From Phreatobacter sp. (lineage in GTDB: Bacteria; Pseudomonadota; Alphaproteobacteria; Rhizobiales; Phreatobacteraceae), in contig NZ_JAPZTZ010000015.1 of NCBI RefSeq assembly GCF_027532945.1, positions 62,001 through 126,000 of the forward strand: a stretch of DNA of 64,000 bases, in the 5' to 3' direction. Numbering within the stretch: position 1 is the first letter of the stretch; each line of letters opens with the position of its first letter. A program made the translations under genes and the position numbers. Under the pieces are notes generated by a model. The model worked only from the letters and a program-made list of their open reading frames with translations, was not told the DNA's origin and did no database searches. Below, piece after piece: positions 52,675-61,506 of the stretch.

Positions 52675-52762
52675 TCCGCCGGGCGGCGGCCTTGCGCCGC
52701 CGCCCGCTTCATCCATTCGGGACGGCTGCCGCATGAGCGCCGTCCGCAGGGAGGACCATCCG

Positions 52763-53779
52763 ATGCGCGTCACGCTTCGGTCTCTCGTGGCCGCCTTCTT
52801 CCTGGCGATCGCTGTCTTTATCGCTGCACCTGCCTCGGCGCAGCAGCCGAACTCGGTCAATCCGACCGCTGCCTCCGTCAAGGAGCAGCAGCTCATGCAG
52901 GCCCTTCAGGCCGGCACGCCGGGCGCCGGCTCCACGCTCTCCGGGCGCATCACGATCCCGGATGCCAGCGCGGCCAACCTCATCCAGCCGCAGGGCCAGG
53001 CCTGGCGCGCCTTCCACCAGGGCGCCATGCTCTGGGTCGGTGCCATCGCCATCCTCGGCATGCTCGGCATGCTCGCGGTGTTCTACTTTACCCGCGGCAA
53101 GATCATGATCGACTCCGGCCTGTCCGGCGTGAAGATCCTGCGCTTCTCGACGTTCGAGCGCTTCATCCACTGGCTGACCGCAGGCTGCTTCATCATCCTG
53201 GCGCTGTCGGGCCTGAACGTGACCTTCGGCAAGTTCGTGGTCGCCCCGCTGCTCGGCGAGGACGCCTTCGCCACGCTGGCGCAGGGTGCCAAGATCGCCC
53301 ACAACTTCCTCGCCTGGCCCTTCATGCTCGGCCTGGTCTTCATGTTCGTGGTCTGGGTGTTCCACAACATCCCCAACAGCACCGACATCACCTGGATCAA
53401 GCAGGGCGGCGGCCTCGTGGGTGGCGGCCATCCGCCGGCCAAGAAGTTCAATGCCGGCCAGAAGGTGATCTTCTGGGCCGTCATCATCGGCGGCGGCCTG
53501 CTGTCGCTGTCGGGCGTCTACCTGCTCTTCCCGGCCTCGGCTGGCGGCGTGCTCGCCCTGCAGTTCTGGAACATCGTCCACGGCCTCGTGGCGGTGCTGC
53601 TGATCGCCATGATGATCGCCCATATCTACATCGGGTCCGTCGGCATGCAGGGCGCTGCCGACGCCATGACCTCCGGCGAGGTCGACCTCAACTGGGCCAA
53701 GGAGCACCACTCGCTCTGGGTCGAGGAAGAGATGGCGAAGGGCAAGGCGCTGCCGCCTGCGGCACAGCCCGCCGAGTAA
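52763..53779 (+). CDS. fdh3C: Formate dehydrogenase gamma subunit (cytochrome b)
   Basis: A 338-residue membrane subunit. A cleavable signal (MRVTLRSLVAAFFLAIAVFI, cleavage after ASA) precedes a periplasmic stretch. Four to five helices follow, including MLWVGAIAILGMLGMLAVFYF and an RFIHWLTAGCFIILALSG helix carrying a haem histidine. Further helices are NFLAWPFMLGLVFMFVVWVF and the haem-binding WNIVHGLVAVLLIAMMIAHI. It takes electrons to quinone. A GGGAGGA ribosome site precedes ATG 52763, which I prefer over ATG 52733. A strong terminator follows. Confidence 0.93.
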   Translation: MRVTLRSLVAAFFLAIAVFIAAPASAQQPNSVNPTAASVKEQQLMQALQAGTPGAGSTLSGRITIPDASAANLIQPQGQAWRAFHQGAMLWVGAIAILGMLGMLAVFYFTRGKIMIDSGLSGVKILRFSTFERFIHWLTAGCFIILALSGLNVTFGKFVVAPLLGEDAFATLAQGAKIAHNFLAWPFMLGLVFMFVVWVFHNIPNSTDITWIKQGGGLVGGGHPPAKKFNAGQKVIFWAVIIGGGLLSLSGVYLLFPASAGGVLALQFWNIVHGLVAVLLIAMMIAHIYIGSVGMQGAADAMTSGEVDLNWAKEHHSLWVEEEMAKGKALPPAAQPAE

Positions 53780-53804
53780 CGACAGGTCCCACGCGACACA
53801 CAGA

Positions 53805-53829
53805 CGCCCGGCTCCGGCCGGGCGTTTTT
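53805..53829 (+). terminator. Rho-independent terminator after the formate dehydrogenase subunits
   Basis: An 8-bp stem, CGCCCGGC and GCCGGGCG around TCCG, is followed by TTTTT. It starts 25 bases after the gamma-subunit stop and 73 bases before mobB, so it probably separates the structural operon from the cofactor genes. Confidence 0.88.
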
Positions 53830-53877
53830 GTTTGAGGGCTGGCGGTGGCGTGCCCATGGCCCTAGTTTCCGCTCTCC

Positions 53878-54468
53878 ATGACGGATGAGGCCGAGACGAT
53901 CATGAAGGTGGTGGGACTGGCGGGCTGGAGCGGGGCGGGCAAGACCACGCTGCTCACCCGCGTCATTCCGGTGCTGCGCGGGCGGGGCCTTTCGGTCTCG
54001 ACGCTGAAGCACGCGCACCATGCCTTCGACATCGACAGGCCGGGCAAGGACAGCCACGAGCACCGGCTTGCCGGCGCCACCGAGGTGCTGGTCGCCTCTG
54101 GCCGCCGCTGGGCGCTGATGCACGAGCTGCGCGAGGAGACAGAGCCCCGCCTTGCCGACCTCCTCGTGCGGCTCTCGCCCGTCGAGCTTGTCATCGTCGA
54201 GGGCTTCAAGCGCGAAGCCCATCCGAAGGTGGAGATCCATCGCGCCGCCAATGCCAAGCCCTGGCTCTTCCCCGACATTCCGGACGTGCGCGCCCTGCTC
54301 AGCGACGTGGCGGCTCCCGGTTTCAGCGGACCGCGCGCCGATCTCGACGCCATCGAGATGGCGGCCGACCTGCTCCTCGCCGCTGCCGACCCGCTGGACG
54401 GCGTGCTCGACCTCCTGCGGCGCACGGAGCCGGTGGAGCTCGCCCGCCAGCCGCGCAAGGCCGGCTGA
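53878..54468 (+). CDS. mobB: Molybdopterin-guanine dinucleotide biosynthesis adaptor MobB
   Basis: A 196-residue GTP-binding protein that assists MobA in attaching GMP to molybdopterin. The Walker A loop GWSGAGKTTLLTRVIP is near residue 16. STLKHAHHAFDIDRPGKDSH is the characteristic MobB segment, and VELVIVEGFKREAHPKVEI is the Walker B region. An internal ATG at 53902 could also be the start. It is three bases before moeA. MGD is the cofactor form needed by the formate dehydrogenase upstream. Confidence 0.93.
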   Translation: MTDEAETIMKVVGLAGWSGAGKTTLLTRVIPVLRGRGLSVSTLKHAHHAFDIDRPGKDSHEHRLAGATEVLVASGRRWALMHELREETEPRLADLLVRLSPVELVIVEGFKREAHPKVEIHRAANAKPWLFPDIPDVRALLSDVAAPGFSGPRADLDAIEMAADLLLAAADPLDGVLDLLRRTEPVELARQPRKAG

Positions 54469-54471
54469 AGC

Positions 54472-55740
54472 ATGGCCCAGCTCTCCTCCGACCAGTTCGC
54501 CTTCGGCGGCCAGCTCCTCTCCATCGAGGATGCGCTCGACCGCGTCGCTGCGGGCCTCCCACCTGTCGCCAGCACCGAGACCGTGCCGCTGCTGGCCGCC
54601 GACGGCCGGGTGCTTGCCGCCGACATTGCCGCGCCGGTGAGCCTGCCGCCCTTCTTCAACTCCGCCGTCGATGGCTATGCCGTGCGCTTCGCTGATCTCG
54701 CCGCTGCCGGAGAGACGCGCCTGCCGGTCTCGGGGCGCGTGCCGGCGGGCTCCTCCGCCAGCGCCATGGCGGCAGGGGTTGCGGTCCGCATCTTCACCGG
54801 CGCGCCCATGCCGGAGGGCTGCGACACGGTCTTCATGCAGGAGGACGTCCGGCTCGATGGCGAGACCGTCATCCTGCCACAGGGGCTGTCGGCGGGCGCC
54901 AATTGCCGGCCGGCGGGCGAGGACCTCCCCGCTGGCGCGCGGGCGCTTGGCGCCGGCCGCGTCATGACGCCGGAGACCATCGCGCTGGCCGCTGCCCTCG
55001 GCCTCACCGACGTGACCGTGCGCCGCCGCGTCCGCGTCGCCGTCTTCTCCACCGGCAACGAGATCGTCTCGCCCGGCACGCCGCTGGGCGCGGCGCAGCT
55101 CTACGATTCCAACCGCTACACGATGCAGGCGCTGCTGCGCCGCCTCGGCGCCGAGGTCACCGATCTCGGCATCCTGCCCGACGACCGCGCCGCCATCGCC
55201 GCGGCCCTGTCGGCGGCAGCGGGCGGCCATGACCTCATCCTCACCTCCGGCGGCGTCTCCACCGGCGAGGAGGACCATGTGAAGGCGGCTGTGGAGGCGG
55301 TGGGCTCGCTGACCTTCTGGCGTCTCGCCATCAAGCCGGGCCGCCCGGTCGCCATGGGCGTCATCCCGGCGCCGGGCGGCACGGAACAGGCGGCCTTCAT
55401 CGGCCTGCCCGGCAATCCCGTCGCCGTCTTCGTCACCTTCGCCCATGTGGTGCGGCCCTTTCTCACCGTGCTGGCGGGGGCAAAGCCCGAGCGGCCGATG
55501 GCGCTCCCCGTTCGCGCGGCCTTCCCCTACAAGAAGAAGGCGGGGCGGCGGGAATATGTGCGGGTGGCGCTCAGGCGCGGCGCCGACGGCGTGATGGAAG
55601 CGGTGAAGCATCCGCGCGATGGCGCCGGCGTCATCACCTCGCTGACCGAGACGGATGGCCTCGTCGAGCTGCCCGAGCCCATCGAGCGCGTGGCGCCCGG
55701 CGAGACGGTCGCCTTCCTGTCCTACGCGCTGCTGCGCTGA
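54472..55740 (+). CDS. moeA: Molybdopterin molybdenumtransferase MoeA
   Basis: A 422-residue MoeA that inserts molybdate into adenylylated molybdopterin. It has PPFFNSAVDGYAVRFADL (active-site loop), FSTGNEIVSPGTPLGAAQLY, GGVSTGEEDHVKAAV, AIKPGRPVAMGV and FIGLPGNPVAVFVTF. It is the ordinary, single-chain form, in contrast to the two other MoeA-related genes at 61507 and 62529. It follows mobB by three bases and converges with mobA, four bases away. Confidence 0.94.
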   Translation: MAQLSSDQFAFGGQLLSIEDALDRVAAGLPPVASTETVPLLAADGRVLAADIAAPVSLPPFFNSAVDGYAVRFADLAAAGETRLPVSGRVPAGSSASAMAAGVAVRIFTGAPMPEGCDTVFMQEDVRLDGETVILPQGLSAGANCRPAGEDLPAGARALGAGRVMTPETIALAAALGLTDVTVRRRVRVAVFSTGNEIVSPGTPLGAAQLYDSNRYTMQALLRRLGAEVTDLGILPDDRAAIAAALSAAAGGHDLILTSGGVSTGEEDHVKAAVEAVGSLTFWRLAIKPGRPVAMGVIPAPGGTEQAAFIGLPGNPVAVFVTFAHVVRPFLTVLAGAKPERPMALPVRAAFPYKKKAGRREYVRVALRRGADGVMEAVKHPRDGAGVITSLTETDGLVELPEPIERVAPGETVAFLSYALLR

Positions 55741-55744
55741 AGCT

Positions 55745-56371
55745 TCAGGCCGCGGGATGTAGCGCCAGCACAGCCTCGGCCTCGGCGAGGTCCTCGGGGC
55801 TGTTGGCGTTGAAGAACGGGTCGAAGGGCTCGGTCGGCCAGATCGCCTCGGCCACGCCATGGCGGGCGGTCCAGCGGTCGATCTTGCGCAGGTCTTCCTC
55901 CACCAGCGCGCGGCGCAGGTCGGCGAGCAGCGCGACGGGCCAGAGCCCGACAACGGGATGGGTCTGGTCGCCGGAGCGGGCGGTGGCGAGCGGCGTTCCC
56001 GCCGCCTCGCGCGCCTGATGGAGCCGGCCGACGAGATCGGCGGGAAGGAAGGGCGAGTCGGTCGGGATGGAGACGAGCCAGGCGATGTCCGGCCGCTCCC
56101 GCTCCAGCCATTCCAGCGCCGCGACGACGCCGGCCAACGGCCCGGCGAATCCCGGCACCGTGTCGGCCACCACCGGCAGGCCGAGGGCGGCAAACCGCGC
56201 CGGATCGCCATTGGCATTGACGATGAGCCCGTCGCACTGGGGCGTGAGGCGCTTGACGGCGCGGTCGAGCAGGGTGGTGCCCCCAATCGTCTTCAGCGGC
56301 TTGTCGCCGCCGCCCATGCGGCGGGCGAGGCCACCGGCGAGCAGCACGCCGAGGGTTTGGGGATGCGGCAT
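55745..56371 (-). CDS. mobA: Molybdenum cofactor guanylyltransferase MobA
   Basis: A 208-residue nucleotidyltransferase that makes the MGD (and bis-MGD) cofactor. It has [20 protein letters not shown] (GTP-binding loop), [27 protein letters not shown] and [16 protein letters not shown]-terminal [14 protein letters not shown] closes the fold. The ATG at 56371 gives the expected few residues before the glycine-rich loop. It is five bases downstream of fdhD on the same strand. Confidence 0.94.
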   Translation of the reverse strand: MPHPQTLGVLLAGGLARRMGGGDKPLKTIGGTTLLDRAVKRLTPQCDGLIVNANGDPARFAALGLPVVADTVPGFAGPLAGVVAALEWLERERPDIAWLVSIPTDSPFLPADLVGRLHQAREAAGTPLATARSGDQTHPVVGLWPVALLADLRRALVEEDLRKIDRWTARHGVAEAIWPTEPFDPFFNANSPEDLAEAEAVLALHPAA

Positions 56372-56376
56372 GGGCG

Positions 56377-57249
56377 TCAGTCCTCCGCGCCCTTGCGGCG
56401 GTGGCGTGCACTCTCCTCCTCGACATAGGAGAGGTCCTGGTCGAAGACGATGCGGTCCTCGCCGGCGAGCGCGACGAAGCGCTTGCCCTTGGCCCGACCG
56501 ATCAGGGTGAGACCGCACTGGCGGGCAAGCTCGACGCCCCAGGCGGTGAAGCCCGAGCGCGAGACGAGGATGGGGATGCCCATGCGCACGGTCTTGATGA
56601 CCATTTCGGAGGTGAGCCGGCCGGTCGTGTAGAAGATCTTGTCGGCCCCGGTCTCGCCGTGGCGGTACATCCAGCCGGCGATCTTGTCGACGGCATTGTG
56701 GCGGCCGACATCCTCCATATAGACCAGCGGACGGTCCTCGCGGCAGAGCACGCAGCCATGGATCGCGCCGGCCTCGAGATAGAGCGAGGGCATGGTGTTG
56801 ATGGCGTGGGTGAGCCGGTAGAGCCAGGAGGTGCGGAACTCCGTCTTCGGCAGCTGGATGTCGGCCAGCGCCTCCATCAGGTCGCCGAAAGTCGTGCCCT
56901 GGGCGCAGCCGGAGGTCTGGGTCCGCTTCTTCAGCTTCTCCTCGAAATTGGTGTGCTCTTCCGTGCGCACCACCACCACCTCAAGCTCCTCATCATAGTC
57001 CACGCCGGTGACCACGTCGGTGGGCTTCAGCATGTTCTGATTGAGGAGATAGCCGATAGCGAGATAGTCGGGGTAATCGCCGATCGTCATCATGGTGACG
57101 ATCTCCTGGGCGTTCAGGTAGAGGGTGAGCGGGCGCTCCACCGTCACCGCCGTCTCGATGGCCTCGCCGCGTTCATTGACGCCGGTCACGCGCTGGGTGA
57201 GGCGGGGATCGGCGGGGTTCGGGACGATGAGGGGCGGCGTGTCGGACAT
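56377..57249 (-). CDS. fdhD: Formate dehydrogenase accessory sulfurtransferase FdhD
   Basis: A 290-residue FdhD, which moves sulfur from a cysteine desulfurase to the formate dehydrogenase cofactor. It has [17 protein letters not shown], the [20 protein letters not shown] motif, [20 protein letters not shown] and [21 protein letters not shown]. The sulfur-carrying loop reads TSGCAQG: only one cysteine (C115) stands where many FdhD proteins have a CxxC pair. Another C166-VL-C169 pair lies in [12 protein letters not shown]. The start is ATG 57249, since the longer frame adds unconserved residues. Upstream genes are oxyanion transporters. Confidence 0.93.
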   Translation of the reverse strand: MSDTPPLIVPNPADPRLTQRVTGVNERGEAIETAVTVERPLTLYLNAQEIVTMMTIGDYPDYLAIGYLLNQNMLKPTDVVTGVDYDEELEVVVVRTEEHTNFEEKLKKRTQTSGCAQGTTFGDLMEALADIQLPKTEFRTSWLYRLTHAINTMPSLYLEAGAIHGCVLCREDRPLVYMEDVGRHNAVDKIAGWMYRHGETGADKIFYTTGRLTSEMVIKTVRMGIPILVSRSGFTAWGVELARQCGLTLIGRAKGKRFVALAGEDRIVFDQDLSYVEEESARHRRKGAED

Positions 57250-57330
57250 GGCACCGGCGGTCGCGGGAACGGGGCCGGTCAAATAGCACGGCGCCGGGGC
57301 GCCGTGCCATGGTCGCGTCATCGGGTAGCG

Positions 57331-58134
57331 TCACTCGGCCGGCAGCCCCGGCGCCACGAAACCGTGACGGGCGAGGATGCGCTGGCCGGCCGGCGACAGC
57401 ACGAAGAGGGCGAAGCGGTGCGCCGCGGTCGAGGCGCCGTTCACCACCGTCACGCCATAGTCCGCGCCGACTGCCAGCGCCTCCGGCAGCGCCACCATGC
57501 GGATGCCGGGCTGCTCGCGGGCGATGGGGCCGCCATTGGTGCAATAGGCGAGGAAGAGGTCAGCCTGACCCGCCGCGATGACGTGGCCATAGGCGTTCCG
57601 CCCCTCCGGCACCGGTGCGCTGGACGGCCCGCCGGTGAGCTGCACGGCTTTCGCCTCCAGCGCCGCACGGGCACCCGGGCGCACCGCCTCGGCACGGGCG
57701 AAGACCTGATAGGCATAGTCGCCGGCCGGATCCGCCCGCGGCGTCGAGGTGCCGAGCTTGACCGCCGGATCGAGCATCCGGTCGAGGACGGTCGCCGGCG
57801 TGACCTCCAGACCCGGCCGCACGAAGGCGCAGAGCGCGTTGCGGGCGAAGAGCACGACCGGCCCCGCCTTGCCGGCCTGCGCCAGCGCCTGCGGATGGGT
57901 CATGTTGGCGGAGGCGAAGACCTCCGCCTTCTCGCCGCCGGCAATGGCGTCGCGGATGAGGCCGGAGGGCCGGTAGACCTGCGTCACCGGGGGCCCGCCG
58001 GCGGCGGTGAAGGCGGCGCTGACCTCGGTCATGGCGCCGCGCAGGCTCCCCGCAGCGTGGAGCAGCACCGGCTCCTGCGCCACGGCGCCGCCCGTGGCGG
58101 CCATCATCAGGCCCGCCGCAAGAATGGCCCGCAT
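57331..58134 (-). CDS. modA: Molybdate ABC transporter substrate-binding protein (ModA-like)
   Basis: A 267-residue periplasmic binding protein. A signal peptide ends near AVAQ (residue 20), then LLHAAGSLRGAMTEVSAAF, with the oxyanion-contacting serine region typical of ModA. EVFASANMTHPQAL, LCAFVRPGLEVTPATVLDRM and GTSTPRADPAGDYAYQVF follow. It should bind molybdate or tungstate. No modB or modC genes lie beside it. It follows tupA by a single base and may use the TupBC channel. A last conserved segment is LFVLSPAGQRILARHGF. Confidence 0.87.
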   Translation of the reverse strand: MRAILAAGLMMAATGGAVAQEPVLLHAAGSLRGAMTEVSAAFTAAGGPPVTQVYRPSGLIRDAIAGGEKAEVFASANMTHPQALAQAGKAGPVVLFARNALCAFVRPGLEVTPATVLDRMLDPAVKLGTSTPRADPAGDYAYQVFARAEAVRPGARAALEAKAVQLTGGPSSAPVPEGRNAYGHVIAAGQADLFLAYCTNGGPIAREQPGIRMVALPEALAVGADYGVTVVNGASTAAHRFALFVLSPAGQRILARHGFVAPGLPAE

Positions 58135-58135
58135 C

Positions 58136-59014
58136 TCACGCCCCCGAATCGGAGGCGTTGGCGAAGAACAGCTGCTGGCCGTTGATCTGGTAGTCGGCGA
58201 TGGCCTTCTGGCCCTCGGGGCTGACGATCCAGTCGATGAAGGCCTGGCCGTCGGCCCTCTTCACATGCGGGTGGCGCTCGGGGTTCACCAGCATGATGCC
58301 GTACTGGTTGAACAGGCGCCGGTCGCCCTCGACGAGGATGTCGAGGTCGCCGCGGTTGCGGAAGGAAAGCCAGGTCGCGCGATCGGAGAGGACGTAGCCG
58401 TTCATGCCCGAAGCCGTGTTGAGCGCCGCGCCCATGCCCTGGCCGATCTCGCGGTACCAGCTGCCGCGGGTGGCGGCGAGGTCGATGCCGGCGGCCGTCC
58501 AGAGCGCCAGTTCGGCCTGGTGGGTGCCGGAGCGGTCGCCGCGCGAGACGAAGGGCGTCGCCTTCGTCTGGATGGCGCGCAGGGCCGCGGCGATGTCGCG
58601 CGAGCCCTTGATGCCGGCGGGATCGGCCTTGGGGCCGATCAGCACGAAGTCATTGTACATGACCGGGCGACGCGGGCCGCCATGGCCCTCGGCGACGAAG
58701 CGCTCCTCCGCCGCGCGGGCATGGACGAAGACGACGTCGGCATCGCCGCGGCGGCCGGTGTCGAGCGCCTGGCCGGTGCCCTGGCTGATGACGCGCACCT
58801 CGATGCCGGTCTTGGCCCTGAACAGCGGCAGGATGTGGTTGAACAGGCCGGAATCCACCGTCGAGGTGGTGGAAGCGACCGTGATGAACCGCGTGCCGGC
58901 GGCGGCGGTGGCGGGCGCCGCGGGACGGGCGTCCTGGGCGAGAGCCACCCCGCCGAAGGCGAGGAGGGAGGCGGTGGCGGCGATGAGATGGCGCCGGGTC
59001 GGCAAGGTCGTCAT
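58136..59014 (-). CDS. tupA: Tungstate ABC transporter substrate-binding protein (TupA-like)
   Basis: A 292-residue binding protein. The N-terminus, TRRHLIAATASLLAFGGVAL, carries a twin-arginine-like signal. The mature part opens with FITVASTTSTVDSGLFNHIL, the TTS motif that contacts the oxyanion in TupA. It continues with VISQGTGQALDTGRRGDADVV, VMYNDFVLIGPKADPAGI and FVSRGDRSGTHQAELALW. This is the tungstate-selective pattern, distinct from ModA. The ATG at 59014 is preferred over a frame extended by 17 residues. It is downstream of tupC. Confidence 0.9.
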   Translation of the reverse strand: MTTLPTRRHLIAATASLLAFGGVALAQDARPAAPATAAAGTRFITVASTTSTVDSGLFNHILPLFRAKTGIEVRVISQGTGQALDTGRRGDADVVFVHARAAEERFVAEGHGGPRRPVMYNDFVLIGPKADPAGIKGSRDIAAALRAIQTKATPFVSRGDRSGTHQAELALWTAAGIDLAATRGSWYREIGQGMGAALNTASGMNGYVLSDRATWLSFRNRGDLDILVEGDRRLFNQYGIMLVNPERHPHVKRADGQAFIDWIVSPEGQKAIADYQINGQQLFFANASDSGA

Positions 59015-59054
59015 GGTCGTCTCCGTTGAGGGGATTGGGAGGTGGGGTGCCGGC

Positions 59055-59792
59055 TCACCAGACAAGGTCGCCGGCGATGAAGGCGCGGGCTTCGGCGCTT
59101 GCCGGCCCTGAGAAGAAGGTCTCCGCCGGCGCGTCCTCGACGAGACGGCCGCGATGAAGGAAGAGCACGCGATCGGCGAGGCGGCGGGCCTGGCCCATGT
59201 CGTGGGTCGCCATGACCAGCGTCACGCCCTCGGCCTTGAGGGCGAGGATCATCTGCTCGATCTGGCGGGTGGCGCCGGGGTCGAGCTGTGAGGTCGGCTC
59301 GTCGAGAAAGAGGATCTCCGGCCGGAGCGCCCAGGCGCGCGCGATCGCAAGGCGCTGCTGCTCGCCCCCCGACATGAGGCGGGCGGGGCGGTCGGCCTTG
59401 TCGGTGAGGCCGAAGCGGTCGAGGGCCTCGCGGGCGCGGCTGCGGCGCTCGCTCCAGCCGGCTCCGGCGGCGGCGAGGGCATGCTCGACATTGGCCAGCG
59501 CCGAGCGGCGCAGCATGACCGGCTTCTGGAAGACCATGGCATGGCGCTTGTGCCCCGCCAGCGTGCCCTCCCCCGCCGCCCAGGCGATGGCGCCGGCGCT
59601 GGGGGCGATGAGGCCGTGGCAAAGGCGCAGGGTCAGCGACTTGCCGGAGCCGTTGGGCCCGATGATTACGGTGAGCCCGCCGCGCGGGATGGTGAAGCCG
59701 ATGCCGTCGACGAGGCGCTTGCCCCCGGCCTCGAAGGTGAGATCGGAGACGGCGAGCGGCAGGACGGAGGTGGTCTCGCGCATGGCCGTCAT
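59055..59792 (-). CDS. tupC: Tungstate ABC transporter ATP-binding protein (TupC-like)
   Basis: A 245-residue ABC ATPase. Walker A is GPNGSGKSLTLRL near residue 44, the signature is LMSGGEQQRLAIARAWAL, Walker B is ILFLDEPTSQLDP, and the switch histidine is in MATHDMGQARRLADRV. It powers oxyanion import through the TupB permease, with which it shares an ATGA overlap. It is a short ATPase without the extra C-terminal Mop domain of ModC, which supports a Tup rather than a Mod assignment. Confidence 0.92.
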   Translation of the reverse strand: MTAMRETTSVLPLAVSDLTFEAGGKRLVDGIGFTIPRGGLTVIIGPNGSGKSLTLRLCHGLIAPSAGAIAWAAGEGTLAGHKRHAMVFQKPVMLRRSALANVEHALAAAGAGWSERRSRAREALDRFGLTDKADRPARLMSGGEQQRLAIARAWALRPEILFLDEPTSQLDPGATRQIEQMILALKAEGVTLVMATHDMGQARRLADRVLFLHRGRLVEDAPAETFFSGPASAEARAFIAGDLVW

Positions 59793-60502
59793 CCCGCGAA
59801 CCGCGCGCCGACGCGGCTCGCCGCATAGGTGACGGCATTGATGCCAAGGGTCAGCAGGATGAGGACGATGCCGAGGCCGAGGGCCAGCGGCAGGTCGCCC
59901 TTGGACGTCTCCAGCGCGATGGCGGTGGTCATGGTGCGCGTGTAGCCGGCGATATTGCCGCCGACGATGAGCACGGCGCCGACCTCGGCGCTGGCCCGGC
60001 CGAAGCCGGCGAGGATGGCGGTGGCGAGCGCGAAGCGGCCGTCCCAGAGCAGGGTCGGGATGGCGCGGAGCCCCGTCAGGCCGAGGGAGGCGAGATGCTC
60101 GCGGTACTCGCCGTGCAGGTCCTCGACCAGCTGCCGGGTGATGGCGATGACAATGGGCAGGACGAGGATCGCCTGGGCGCAGACCATCGCGGTCGGCGTG
60201 AACAGGAGGCCGAGGGGCCCGAGCGGACCGGAACGCGACAGCAGCAGGAAGACGAGGAGGCCGGCCACGACCGGCGGCAGGCCCATCAGCGCGTTGACGA
60301 GGACGATGACCGCGCCACGGCCGGGAAAGCGCGACAGCGCCAGCAGCGCGCCGACGGGCAGGCCGATCAGCGCCGCCACGGCGACGGCCGTCAGCGTCAC
60401 CGCCAGCGACAGCCGGACGATGGCGAGGAAGGCCGGATCGGCGCCGAGGATCAGCGCGAAGGCGGCGGCAAAGGACTGGGCGATGTCCACGTCGGGAGGC
60501 AC
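59789..60502 (-). CDS. tupB: Tungstate ABC transporter permease (TupB-like)
   Basis: A 237-residue inner-membrane permease with five or six helices, such as LSLAVTLTAVAVAALIGLPVG and VIVLVNALMGLPPVVAGLLV. The EYREHLASLGLTG coupling segment contacts the ATPase. Its helices resemble TupB/WtpB permeases more than ModB. It is the first gene of tupB-tupC-tupA-modA-fdhD-mobA on the minus strand. Its promoter must lie in the 82-base gap that it shares with the divergent HTH-PBP regulator gene. Confidence 0.92.
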   Translation of the reverse strand: MPPDVDIAQSFAAAFALILGADPAFLAIVRLSLAVTLTAVAVAALIGLPVGALLALSRFPGRGAVIVLVNALMGLPPVVAGLLVFLLLSRSGPLGPLGLLFTPTAMVCAQAILVLPIVIAITRQLVEDLHGEYREHLASLGLTGLRAIPTLLWDGRFALATAILAGFGRASAEVGAVLIVGGNIAGYTRTMTTAIALETSKGDLPLALGLGIVLILLTLGINAVTYAASRVGARFAG

Positions 60503-60545
60503 TCGCTGCGCAAAAAGTTGCCCAATCTACGGTTTTTCCCTAATG

Positions 60546-60558
60546 CAGATCAAATCTG
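60546..60558. promoter_or_regulatory. Candidate operator between tupB and the divergent regulator
   Basis: CAGAT-CAA-ATCTG is a perfect 5-bp dyad in the 82-base gap between divergent tupB and the HTH-PBP gene. A further ATCTGTGCAG follows at 60561-60570. TGCAG occurs three times in 60544-60590. The position suits a regulator controlling both directions; the adjacent regulator is the obvious candidate. Confidence 0.5.
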
Positions 60559-60584
60559 GAATCTGTGCAGAGAAATGCTGCCTT

Positions 60585-61475
60585 ATGCAGGACGATCTCT
60601 ATCTGACCACCGAAGAGGCTGCGGCCTATCTCCGGCTGAAGGAGCGCAAGCTCTATGAGCTGGTGGCCGACGGCGCGATCCCCTGCTCCAAGGTGACGGG
60701 CAAGTGGCTGTTCCCCCGCGCCGCGCTCGACCGCTGGGTGGCCGCGGGCCTTGCCCGGCCCGCCGGCTTCGTCGCCGAGGCCCCCCCGCCCATTGTCGGC
60801 GGCAGTCACGATCCGCTGCTCGAATGGGCGCTGCGCCAGTCCGGCTCGGGCCTCGCGCTGCTCACCGAGGGCTCGGAGGCGGGCCTCGACCGGCTCGAGC
60901 GCAACGAGGTCGTCGCGGCCGGCATCCACCTGCATGGCGCGGGCGACGACGAGGCCGCCAATGCCGAGGCGGTGGCGGCGCGGTCCGGCCTGCATGACGC
61001 GGTGGTGCTCGGCTTCGCGCGGCGCGAACAGGGCTTCCTCGTCGCGGCGGGCAATCCGCTGGCCCTCGGCTCGCTGGGGGATGTCGCGGCCCGTGCGGCG
61101 CGGATCGGGCTCAGGCCTTCCGGCGCCGGCGCGCAGCTGCTGCTGGAGGCGATCGCCGCCCGCGCCGACATTCCGCTCGACCGTCTGAAACGGGCGCCCG
61201 CCCCCTATCCCACCGGGCCGGATCTGGCGGTCGCCATCCGCGCCGGCGAGATCGATTGCGGCATCGCCACGCGCGCCGTCGCCGATCTCAACGGCCTCGG
61301 CTTCATGCCGCTCACCTGGGAGCGCTTCGACCTGGTGGTGCGGCGGCGCAGCTATTTCGAGCCGGCTTTCCAGAGGCTCGCCGCCTTCTGGGCGCTGCCG
61401 GCCTTCGCGGCGCGGGCGGAGGCTCTCAGCGGTTACGATGTCGCGGAGGCCGGAGCCGTGCGGCTCAACCGGTGA
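60585..61475 (+). CDS. Transcriptional regulator: excisionase-like HTH fused to a PBP-like domain
   Basis: A 296-residue protein. The N-terminal 60 residues are an excisionase/MerR-like winged helix (LYLTTEEAAAYLRLKERKLY, then VTGKWLFPRAALDRWVAAG). Residues about 85-290 form a periplasmic-binding-protein-like (PBP_like, cytoplasmic) domain with ALLTEGSEAGLDRLERNEVV, GIHLHGAGDDEAANAEAVAA and GFLVAAGNPLALGSLGDVAA. Such domains sense oxyanions or cofactor intermediates. It is divergent from tupB and is probably its regulator, acting in place of ModE. It is followed 31 bases on by the MoeA-like pair. Confidence 0.87.
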   Translation: MQDDLYLTTEEAAAYLRLKERKLYELVADGAIPCSKVTGKWLFPRAALDRWVAAGLARPAGFVAEAPPPIVGGSHDPLLEWALRQSGSGLALLTEGSEAGLDRLERNEVVAAGIHLHGAGDDEAANAEAVAARSGLHDAVVLGFARREQGFLVAAGNPLALGSLGDVAARAARIGLRPSGAGAQLLLEAIAARADIPLDRLKRAPAPYPTGPDLAVAIRAGEIDCGIATRAVADLNGLGFMPLTWERFDLVVRRRSYFEPAFQRLAAFWALPAFAARAEALSGYDVAEAGAVRLNR

Positions 61476-61506
61476 CGGGCTCCCTTCGCGGGCCTATATG
61501 GGGCCG

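Noticed and set aside
53626-56286. An 886-codon open frame on the - strand
   Set aside because: It covers fdhC, mobB, moeA and part of mobA in the wrong frame; no conserved motif is visible.
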